Source: Oligoflexia bacterium
GTDB taxonomy: Bacteria > Bdellovibrionota > UBA1018
DNA length: 64,000 nt
Assembly: GCA_023701205.1 (NCBI GenBank)
Contig: JAMPXJ010000014.1
Coordinates: forward strand, 1-64,000
Direction of reading: 5' to 3'
The notes beneath the pieces were generated by a model. That model ran no database searches. It saw only the letters and a list, made by a program, of their open reading frames with translations, and was not told the origin of the DNA. Shown piece after piece: positions 15,720-22,845 of this stretch. A program made the position numbers and the translations under genes. The first letter of the stretch is position 1. Every line of letters begins with the position of its first letter.

Positions 15720-16826
15720 ATGCATATTCTAATTTCTCTTCTACTCTTTGCATCATCTCCATCGACAGCGGCGGAACCTCTCCAAGGAATAGCAACAACA
15801 AACGCAGGAACGATCAGGCATTGGAAGAAGCTACCTGTCGAATTATGTAGCGCTTCAAATCTCCCGAACCACATTCAAACAGAACTTCAAAATGCTATAT
15901 CCACGTGGAACTCGGCCTTTGCCCAGCCAGTGTTTAGTTTGAAATGCAAAACAAATACGACCGACTTTCAAAAAGATAAACCAGAGGAACATACGATTTT
16001 CTGGGTAACAGGTAGGTTTGGCTCAACCGGTGACCCCCTTGCGATAGCACGAACACTATCAACTTTCGACGAAGACTCAGGGGAATTATTTGACGCCGAC
16101 ATTCTTCTGAATTCAGAATCTTTCGACTGGAGTCAGTTAAGAATTGATCCGCAATCAGTATTGATCCATGAACTTGGACACATGCTGGGATTACAGCACC
16201 TTCCAATATCTAGCCACTCCGTCATGCATCAGTACCCGTATCAATCTGGAATCATTCGTAGGAAGCTTAGCCATTACGAACTAGAAGCCATTAATCGCAA
16301 GTACTTCGGAAGCAATAAGTCGATACCTGCTCACATTGATGCCTATTTCAGGAAAGACTTCGTACGAGCGATTCAACTTCTTAAAAACAGTACAAACCGA
16401 GACGCAGAGAGCTATTACATGCAAGGCCGAATAGAACTAATTACGAATAAGACAAGTCATGCCATAGATAGCTTTAAAAAGGGGATCAAGCTAGACGGAT
16501 CCAACCCCCTAATTCAGTACGCTCTATCCGAAGCATATTCTAAAGCCAGACAACTACAACTTGCTAAGAGCACCCTGAAAGGGCTTCTCAAACAATTCCC
16601 AAACTACTATGAGGGCCATGCTGATCTCGGTGTAATTCAACTTGAGGAAGGAAATACAAGCGATGCCATCGCGTCGCTGAAGCGAGCGGTGGAAATCAAC
16701 CCCGTACACTATCCAGCCTGCATTCTCCTATTCAAGCTTACACGGCAGCAAAACTATAAAGCGTGCTACGTTAGATTCGCTCCGAAGGATCGCAGTCTTT
16801 CGGAAGCCGACACTAGTGGAACCTAA
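15720..16826 (+). CDS. secreted matrixin-like zinc metalloprotease with TPR domain
   Basis: Residues 1-18 are a signal peptide. Residues 30-190 carry a metzincin catalytic domain: H150-ELGH-MLGLQH160 gives the three zinc His and catalytic Glu, and Met169 in HSVMHQY is the Met-turn expected of matrixins. Residues about 215-350 are tetratricopeptide repeats (SYYMQGRIELITNKTSHAID; GHADLGVIQLEEGNTSDAIA). It should act in the periplasm or outside. GAAGCAAGG lies 6 nt before the ATG and the gene follows the peptide-sensor kinase by 13 nt, so the two are probably one transcript. Codon use is AT-rich like the kinase. Confidence 0.88.
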   Translation: MHILISLLLFASSPSTAAEPLQGIATTNAGTIRHWKKLPVELCSASNLPNHIQTELQNAISTWNSAFAQPVFSLKCKTNTTDFQKDKPEEHTIFWVTGRFGSTGDPLAIARTLSTFDEDSGELFDADILLNSESFDWSQLRIDPQSVLIHELGHMLGLQHLPISSHSVMHQYPYQSGIIRRKLSHYELEAINRKYFGSNKSIPAHIDAYFRKDFVRAIQLLKNSTNRDAESYYMQGRIELITNKTSHAIDSFKKGIKLDGSNPLIQYALSEAYSKARQLQLAKSTLKGLLKQFPNYYEGHADLGVIQLEEGNTSDAIASLKRAVEINPVHYPACILLFKLTRQQNYKACYVRFAPKDRSLSEADTSGT

Positions 16827-17338
16827 TGCGCACCTACATCTTTTTGACCTAACTGCTTCGTATTCCGTCCGGGAATATCTTCTATTCACGAGGACTGGAA
16901 TTCTCACAGGCCGATCGAATTCAACCATACTATCCGCCTTACAGAGCGGCTCCATCGATCGAGCCGCTCCGTGCGCGCTCTGTCAATGTCACGAACATGT
17001 CATTGAGGACATTCGGAATTTCCTGACAACATTTCCTGCCAATTTTCCGCACAGCCCCATGTCAGAATCCTAACACCTCTAAGATCCGCGCCAGATGGCA
17101 CTCTTCGGGGAGCAAAACGCGAGAGCTGGTAACGCTGTCTAAAGATTAGACACTCACCACGTTCTCCCCGTGACTGAGAAGTAGACACCATTTCATCGCA
17201 GAAGCGGTTTTCAATAACAATTTCTGCAAATTACAAATAGAAGAGAAGGACAACTCAAGTACGCCGCTTGGCATCGTTCCAGCAATAGGGTAAGACAACA
17301 ACGATTTCAAATCGGATCAGAAGATCCAGGAGGAAACC
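16827..17338. other. 512-nt non-coding spacer with several repeat motifs
   Basis: No convincing gene lies here. Visible structure: a 9-bp perfect hairpin (16944-16952 with 16961-16969, 8-nt loop) without a T-run; three TGTCA direct repeats (16981, 16987, 16998); the dyad at 17136-17152; a second TAGACAC half-site at 17182-17188; and a weak promoter-like pair TTTCAA (17209) and TACAAA (17232) with a 17-nt spacer. The right part would be the promoter and a leader of roughly 95 nt for the 38-codon peptide gene. Confidence 0.6.
17136..17152. promoter_or_regulatory. candidate operator, perfect 7-bp dyad
   Basis: TGTCTAA-AGA-TTAGACA is a perfect inverted repeat with a 3-nt centre. A further TAGACAC half-site follows at 17182-17188. 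The dyad is about 57 nt upstream of the weak -35-like element and about 200 nt upstream of the peptide gene, which fits a binding site for a dimeric regulator. The regulator is unknown. Confidence 0.4.
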
Positions 17339-17455
17339 ATGAAGAAGTTCATTTTCGCTGTGATGTTGGGTGTTCTGACGATCAGCGCCACTGTGATGAC
17401 TAGCCACTATGTTTCGGATCGGTCGGTGGCGATGGCTGAGCCCTCTGACGATTGA
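17339..17455 (+). CDS. 38-residue hydrophobic/exportable peptide
   Basis: A near-perfect ribosome site (AGGAGG, 5 nt before the ATG) precedes a 38-codon frame. The peptide has two lysines at positions 2-3, a hydrophobic stretch from 4 to about 20, and a polar tail ending AMAEPSDD. The AMA before EPSDD resembles a signal peptidase I site, although it lies unusually far from the hydrophobic core; otherwise the peptide would stay as a single-pass membrane peptide. A strong terminator follows 27 nt after the stop. Alternatives are a secreted signalling peptide, a type I toxin-like peptide, or a leader peptide for the cyclase gene. No homologue is recognised. Confidence 0.7.
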   Translation: MKKFIFAVMLGVLTISATVMTSHYVSDRSVAMAEPSDD

Positions 17456-17482
17456 TACCTTCAAGTCATCAGATTTTTAAGG

Positions 17483-17508
17483 CGCTCGGGGAACCGAGCG
17501 TTTTTTTT
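17483..17508 (+). terminator. strong intrinsic terminator after the peptide gene
   Basis: CGCTCGG, loop GGAA, CCGAGCG and eight T residues (17501-17508) form a textbook intrinsic terminator. It lies between the 38-codon peptide gene and the receptor-cyclase gene, so the latter would need read-through or its own promoter. Remarkably, the cyclase frame stays open through the hairpin back to a TTG that overlaps the peptide stop. Confidence 0.93.
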
Positions 17509-17556
17509 GCCCTGAAATTGATTTCAGAGAACACCAAAGATTGTCGATACATAAAT

Positions 17557-20500
17557 GTGCAAAGAGGATTCAAATTTTTTGGAATACTCGCATTCTTTTC
17601 TACGGCGGTATTCCTTCTAGCTATTATTCTCTTCTTCGACCGGCCCATCGTAGAGGTTGCTTTACGAACTGCTGAGCAAAACTTCCTGCACAGGATCACG
17701 TTTCCGAAAACCACTGACTTCCCCTCGACCCGCTCCTACACCCGCCTAGAACAAGAGTTCCGAACTCTCTCCACCTCAAAACCTTACTGCCTGACGAACC
17801 TGACCATCGGTCACAAGTCTGCGCCAAAGCTCAAGTTTGGTCCGCCCGTTACGATCTCGAGCCAAACCGACCTGCAAGAAGTCGTTTGGCTTCTAAAATT
17901 TCGAAACCTCACTCAAGAGACCTGCGCGCTCGCTCAGGCTTCGCCCGACCCAAACCGGATCACAAGTCTTCACGAATCCGAGCAGCGCCGCCTCCTGAAA
18001 TCCCAATGGGGCCACCTCCAGGCCATACTGAAGAATGACTACTTTCTCCTGGAAACGGACCTCCTGAATCCATCGAAGGATCACACCGTCTATCTGGCGT
18101 CTTTCGGGCTGATCAACGGCACGTCTCTGGTCCTACTAGACGGCAAGCCAGTGGCGTACTTCCCCGAACGGAGCGATTCCGACCGGCTGATCAATCTCGC
18201 CCTCACGCCAGGAACCATTCATCGCCTCAGCATCGTAGTATACGGCAAAGGCTTCAATGCTCCCGGGGTTGCGCACATTAAACCCACGCCGGTCTTCGCC
18301 TTGGGGACGCCGCCCCCCGCTCTCTTCGAGAGCTCCGAGCGGCGTGATTCGTCGACCCTCTTTTTGATCATCAGCTCTGTCATTCTCTCGGCGGTGCTCC
18401 TGGTCTTCGGGCTCTATAACAGTCACAACCGCATGGATTGGCCGATCTCCCTTGCTGTGCTTCTGATCGGGTTCTCGCTCGCGCGATCGCTCCACCTCGA
18501 CCACGTGCAGTCCAGCCTGAACTCGACCTCGATTCAAGCGGTGCGCCAATACTACTTTGCCTTGTTCATGTTCTTCACGTTTCGCATCCTGCGCCAGCTT
18601 TGTTCGAACTTGTGGCCATTCGTAGCCTCGTTCTTCAGACGAGACCCCATGCCTCTGGACAAGGCCGCATCGGTGCCGCGCTGGACGGGGTGGATCGGCC
18701 CGGTCGGAACTGCACTGCTCCTCGGCTATGTCGCTATTGGCTGGTTCATCAACACTCACGAGACCTCGGGCCTCAAGGGCCTCCTCCAATACGAACTCCT
18801 AAAACCCCTCCTCGATGTCCTGGGCGTGTTCGGCTGGTTCCTCGTGATCGGCGGCACGTTCCTCGCCGCGGCGCGGATGAACCTCAAGGAGGACGAAGAA
18901 GCCCATTCCTTCTCCGAGGCAAGCAAGCTTGCAGTCCTTTCGGGCGCCTCGATGATTTTGTACGTCTACTCCTATAACGACTTCCTCTTCAGCTGGATCC
19001 GCTCCGCGATCAACCCGACTTCGAGCTCCCTGCTCAAATCCCAATCGTTGCCGATCATGGTGTCATTCGCGATCCTCTTCTTGATGGCGGCTAAGCTGCG
19101 CGAGCAACGCGCGCTCCTCAAGGTCATCCCCGATTCGATTCAGCAGATTGTCAAGCGCAGTCGTTTTGATGCGATGACGATCGACCACACCGCGACCGAG
19201 TACAATTGGCTCATGCTCAACGACATCTCGGGGTCGAGCGCCTTCAAGCTCACTCATCTGGCGATTCTCACGCACATCCTACAGAGCATCTTCCACAAGA
19301 TTCACAAGGATTACTTCCGCGATTCAATTCACTTCATCAACTCGCTCGGCGACGCGATGCTGATCGCGATCAAGTCTCCCGCGCGCCCACGCCACGATGA
19401 TCCCATCCTCGAGAAGCTAGTACGCTCCTATAGCCTGCATGTCGATGGCATCCGGGCATTCCGCGAATCCTATAGCGTCCTCTCGGCGGTGCTGTCGCTC
19501 GAGAACAAGGAGCTGTACCTCGCGCTCCAGGCGCAGGCCGAGCGCCGCAACCGGCTTGCGCTCGATATCGCCAATATCCACTTCCGCACGATTCTCACGA
19601 TCAACTACTACTTCTACGGACTGAACCACGATCTATCGAACATCGATTCGAAATCCATCTACGTCATGGCAAAATCCGAGAAGCTGCTCGCGGGCGCCGA
19701 GGGCGGCGGCTTCATCGTCTTCCCGGACCTGATGCGCGTACTCGAGACCTGCTTCGAAGGACTGGGCTCGCACTTCGAGCGCTGCGCGATCGACAAGTCA
19801 CGCGCCGCGCCCGGGCTGCGCGATCATCTGCCGGATCATGCCTTCGCGCTCAAGGTCGGGTGCGAGGACGCCTTCGAAGCCTACCTCGAGGGCCTGTACG
19901 GAGGGCCGCTCTACCTGCGGCGCTCGGCCACAGGTGAAAACTACGTGGAGGTCTCCGCTCCAGTCCGGAAGTTCTGCGCGATGCTCCAGGCGTTTCGCGC
20001 CGATCTTCCCGCGCTGGTGAAGCATGCCGAAGGCGCCTTGCCGAAGCTTCAAAACTTTTCCGAGAAAAACCACGTGCTCAAGACGCTCTCCGAAGCGGCC
20101 TGCGCCGCGGGAATCTGGGAAGACCGCCCCGGCACGGGCGAGCTGCACGAGCGCCTCCAGGCCCTCGTTCGCGCCATCGGCGTTCCGACGCTTCCCCTCA
20201 TCCAGAACATCAAGGCGAAGGACCGCCTACTGGAGCCCGCGGCCCTGCTCCGAAGCATGGGATCCAGCGATCCCATCGAGCGAAACCGCGCCGTGCGGTT
20301 CGCGGCGCTCGCGCGCGTGAAGAACCCGTTCCGTCCCGGGGCGATGCCGCGCACCGAGTTCTATCGCGGGCTTTGCCGGGGATACCTGGAGCGCTTTGAG
20401 GTGTTCTCGGTCGAAAGCCATCTCTTCCTGCTCATTCAGCTCAAGGGCGATCCGGAGCTTACCCGCGTCTTCGCCGAGACCGCCTCCGAGCCGCGCCTGC

Positions 20501-20625
20501 GTGAGCGCACGCGTAAGCTCCAGGCCTACCTCTCGGCTTCGCCGGCTCGAAGCGTGCGAGGACTGCCGGTACTGATCCGTGAGATGCTGAGCCAGGATTC
20601 TGCCGAAGAACGAAAGGCCGGCTGA
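17557..20625 (+). CDS. 7TM receptor with degenerate class III nucleotidyl cyclase domain
   Basis: The product (about 1022 residues from this GTG) has one N-terminal transmembrane helix, a periplasmic domain of about 230 residues, seven further helices (18350-19100), and a cytosolic cyclase-homology domain. The layout is like 7TMR-DISM receptors. The two metal-binding Asp of class III cyclases are present at 19222 (NDISG) and 19351 (LGDAM), 43 residues apart as expected. The usual Asn-x3-Arg near the product site reads Tyr-x3-Lys (IYVMAKSE), so activity is doubtful. The start is uncertain: the frame is open from TTG 17452 across the terminator, no ribosome site marks any start, and GTG 17557 is the closest to the first helix. 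GC content rises along the gene. Confidence 0.8.
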   Translation: MQRGFKFFGILAFFSTAVFLLAIILFFDRPIVEVALRTAEQNFLHRITFPKTTDFPSTRSYTRLEQEFRTLSTSKPYCLTNLTIGHKSAPKLKFGPPVTISSQTDLQEVVWLLKFRNLTQETCALAQASPDPNRITSLHESEQRRLLKSQWGHLQAILKNDYFLLETDLLNPSKDHTVYLASFGLINGTSLVLLDGKPVAYFPERSDSDRLINLALTPGTIHRLSIVVYGKGFNAPGVAHIKPTPVFALGTPPPALFESSERRDSSTLFLIISSVILSAVLLVFGLYNSHNRMDWPISLAVLLIGFSLARSLHLDHVQSSLNSTSIQAVRQYYFALFMFFTFRILRQLCSNLWPFVASFFRRDPMPLDKAASVPRWTGWIGPVGTALLLGYVAIGWFINTHETSGLKGLLQYELLKPLLDVLGVFGWFLVIGGTFLAAARMNLKEDEEAHSFSEASKLAVLSGASMILYVYSYNDFLFSWIRSAINPTSSSLLKSQSLPIMVSFAILFLMAAKLREQRALLKVIPDSIQQIVKRSRFDAMTIDHTATEYNWLMLNDISGSSAFKLTHLAILTHILQSIFHKIHKDYFRDSIHFINSLGDAMLIAIKSPARPRHDDPILEKLVRSYSLHVDGIRAFRESYSVLSAVLSLENKELYLALQAQAERRNRLALDIANIHFRTILTINYYFYGLNHDLSNIDSKSIYVMAKSEKLLAGAEGGGFIVFPDLMRVLETCFEGLGSHFERCAIDKSRAAPGLRDHLPDHAFALKVGCEDAFEAYLEGLYGGPLYLRRSATGENYVEVSAPVRKFCAMLQAFRADLPALVKHAEGALPKLQNFSEKNHVLKTLSEAACAAGIWEDRPGTGELHERLQALVRAIGVPTLPLIQNIKAKDRLLEPAALLRSMGSSDPIERNRAVRFAALARVKNPFRPGAMPRTEFYRGLCRGYLERFEVFSVESHLFLLIQLKGDPELTRVFAETASEPRLRERTRKLQAYLSASPARSVRGLPVLIREMLSQDSAEERKAG

Positions 20626-21221
20626 TGTTACGCTACGCGCTGGCCTTCCTCACCGCGGGTGCCTTGCTCTTTCTCAACGACCGCTTCGCCATCGAGAGCA
20701 TCCTGGTGCCCTCGTCTTCCATGCTGCCCACGATCGAGCCTAATGAGAGGCTCTTTCTCCGGCACCGCTGGCTGGGCGGCCTCAAACGCTTCGATGTCGT
20801 GGTCGTTTCGAGCCGCCATTTCAAGCACCGGATCATCAAGCGCCTCGTCGGAATGCCGGGAGATTGCATTCAGCTCAAGGATTCGTGGCAACTCGTGCTC
20901 AACGGCAGGACCCTGGATTACCAACGCCCGGCCGACGCGGCCCCGGGCACATCCATCCTCAGCGAGGAAGGGCATCATCTGATTCAGTTCGAGAAAAACG
21001 AGAGATTCTCCTTCGAGACGAAGTTCGCCCGGGAGACGCTGTGTCTCGAACAGGACGAGTACTTCGTCCTCGGGGACAACCGCCTGGCCAGCGATGACGG
21101 GCGCTCGAGCGGCCCCATCCGGCTCGAGGAGATCGATGGTAAGGCGATCGGGATCTGGTACTCCTATGACAAGAAAGGAGCGCGGCTCCGCACGGAGCGC
21201 CTGCTCAAACCCATCCTCTGA
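20625..21221 (+). CDS. lepB: signal peptidase I
   Basis: The 198-residue protein has a short N-terminal membrane helix, then the S26 signature boxes: SSSMLPTI with the catalytic Ser, RIIKRLVGMPGD with the catalytic Lys, and YFVLGDNRLASDDGRSSGPI. It cleaves Sec signal peptides at the periplasmic face. The ATG overlaps the cyclase stop (TGATG), so both are translated together. Whether it is the general enzyme or a dedicated one for nearby exported products cannot be seen; the tight coupling to the receptor is unusual. Confidence 0.93.
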   Translation: MLRYALAFLTAGALLFLNDRFAIESILVPSSSMLPTIEPNERLFLRHRWLGGLKRFDVVVVSSRHFKHRIIKRLVGMPGDCIQLKDSWQLVLNGRTLDYQRPADAAPGTSILSEEGHHLIQFEKNERFSFETKFARETLCLEQDEYFVLGDNRLASDDGRSSGPIRLEEIDGKAIGIWYSYDKKGARLRTERLLKPIL

Positions 21222-21244
21222 GCTTCATGCTATACTGATCCCGC

Positions 21245-22009
21245 ATGCCGGACACTCGACGAACTCCTTCCTGGCTCCTGAAGACCCCTTTGGCCCACCG
21301 CGGATTGCATCAGGGTACCGCGATTCCCGAGAATTCCCGGGCCGCCTTCGAGCGCGCGATCGCGGCGGGTTATGGCATCGAGCTCGATCTACGGCTGACG
21401 CGCGACGGTGAGGTCGTGGTTTTTCATGACCGGGAGCTCTCGCGCTGCTGCGGCGTGGATGCCCGTGTCCTGGAGCTCTCGCTCGACCAGCTGCGCAACC
21501 TGCGTCTTTTCGGGAGCGGGGAGTGCATCCCCACCCTCGAGGAGTGCCTCGCGCTCGTTCGGGGTCGCGTCCCGCTTCTGATCGAGCTCAAGCGCGATGC
21601 GGGGATGCCATTTTATGAGGATCGGGTGCTCGGGATCCTCGCTCAGTACGATGGACCTTTCGCCGTTCAGTCTTTCAACCCGAGGACCATCCGCTGGTTT
21701 CGGACGGCGGCACCTGACATTCCGGCTGGACTTCTCGCCGGAAGGGCCGAAACGCCGGAGCTCTCCCGGGCGAAAAGGATCGCGCTCCGCTTTCTGCTCT
21801 CGATTCCTTACGCGAAGCCCGCGTTCATCTCCTACGAGCTCGAGGGGATGCCGGAGCGCTTTCTGCGTTGGGTCCGGGGCGTCACGGGACTTCCGTTTCT
21901 CTTCTGGACGATCCAAACCGAAGAGGCCCTGACGCGAGCGCGTGCCTTTGACGCGAACGTGATTTTCGAGGAGATCGCGCCGATGGACAACGCTCGGTCG
22001 CGTCGGTAA
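21245..22009 (+). CDS. glycerophosphodiester phosphodiesterase
   Basis: The 254-residue protein is a GDPD-family TIM barrel: AHRGLHQGTAIPENSRAAF, GIELDLRLTRDGEVVVFHD and LLIELKRD hold the catalytic His pair and metal-binding Glu/Asp residues. It splits glycerophosphodiesters from phospholipid turnover into glycerol-3-phosphate and an alcohol. There is no signal peptide, so it is the cytosolic (UgpQ-like) form. It starts 23 nt after lepB and is followed by two small genes on the same strand. Confidence 0.92.
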   Translation: MPDTRRTPSWLLKTPLAHRGLHQGTAIPENSRAAFERAIAAGYGIELDLRLTRDGEVVVFHDRELSRCCGVDARVLELSLDQLRNLRLFGSGECIPTLEECLALVRGRVPLLIELKRDAGMPFYEDRVLGILAQYDGPFAVQSFNPRTIRWFRTAAPDIPAGLLAGRAETPELSRAKRIALRFLLSIPYAKPAFISYELEGMPERFLRWVRGVTGLPFLFWTIQTEEALTRARAFDANVIFEEIAPMDNARSRR

Positions 22010-22022
22010 AGTAGGCTTTCGC

Positions 22023-22433
22023 ATGAAGACCTTCGCCTTCAGACTCACGCCCGGGCAGGACCTGAAACTCGAGATCCTCGCCTTCATTCGCGCGCGAGAG
22101 CTGCATGCCGCCACCTTGCTCACCTGCGTGGGGAGCCTGACGAGGGCTTCGCTCCGGCTCGCCGACCGGGAGGACGCAAGCCTTGTCGAGGGTCCCTTCG
22201 AGATCGTTTCCCTCGTCGGCACCGCGAGCGCCGCGGGTGGCGCGCACCTGCATCTAGCGATCTCGGATGGCGATGGCCGCACCCTGGGCGGGCATCTCAT
22301 GGAAGGCTCGCTCATCCACACGACGGCCGAGATCGTGATCGGAGAGCTGGCGGAGGTGGAATTCCGCCGCGCGCCGGATCCCGCCACCGGTTATGACGAG
22401 CTGAAGGTTATTCCCAGAAAACCCGCGAAATAA
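22023..22433 (+). CDS. DUF296 (PPC domain) protein
   Basis: This 136-residue protein is a stand-alone PPC/DUF296 domain: FRLTPGQDLKLEILAF, the TCVGSLTRASLR turn, GGAHLHLAISDGDG and GGHLMEGSLIHTTAEIVI match the family, which forms trimers. In bacteria it is sometimes proposed to bind DNA or metal through the conserved His residues; the biochemical role is unknown. It lies 13 nt after the GDPD gene and 10 nt before the DUF302 gene. Confidence 0.88.
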   Translation: MKTFAFRLTPGQDLKLEILAFIRARELHAATLLTCVGSLTRASLRLADREDASLVEGPFEIVSLVGTASAAGGAHLHLAISDGDGRTLGGHLMEGSLIHTTAEIVIGELAEVEFRRAPDPATGYDELKVIPRKPAK

Positions 22434-22443
22434 GGAGAATCCC

Positions 22444-22830
22444 ATGGCCGTGAACTGGAAGAAGGAAGTCGCCCTGAACACCGATGCCGCGATCGCGCGC
22501 CTGACCCAGGCGCTGCAAGCCGAGGGTTTCGGCATCCTGACCCGGATCGACATGCACCAGAAGGTCAAAGAGAAGCTCGGCAAAGAGATGCCGGCCACCG
22601 TGATCCTGGGCGCGTGCAACCCCGGTCTCGCCTACGAGGCCGCGATGATCAACATGGACGTGACGAGCCTCATGCCCTGCAACGTCGTCGCGCGGGATCT
22701 CGGAAACGGCAGGACGTCCGTCGAGTTCGCGCGTGCGACGCCGATCCTGGCCACGCTTCACGACTCGAAGCTCGATGGCATCGCCCGACAGGCCGACGAG
22801 AAGCTCGAGCGCGCATTCAAGGCGATCTGA
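22444..22830 (+). CDS. DUF302 protein
   Basis: The 128-residue protein matches DUF302: an N-terminal helix (DAAIARLTQALQAEGFGIL), a central ILGACNPGLAYEAAMINMDV, and ARATPILATLHDSKLDGIA. The CNP segment is conserved in the family. An AAGGAG ribosome site precedes the ATG. The family function is unsettled; some members are linked to sulfur or metal metabolism. The gene ends 15 nt before the convergent uvrD gene. Confidence 0.9.
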   Translation: MAVNWKKEVALNTDAAIARLTQALQAEGFGILTRIDMHQKVKEKLGKEMPATVILGACNPGLAYEAAMINMDVTSLMPCNVVARDLGNGRTSVEFARATPILATLHDSKLDGIARQADEKLERAFKAI

Positions 22831-22845
22831 GGGCGAGCGCCCGCC

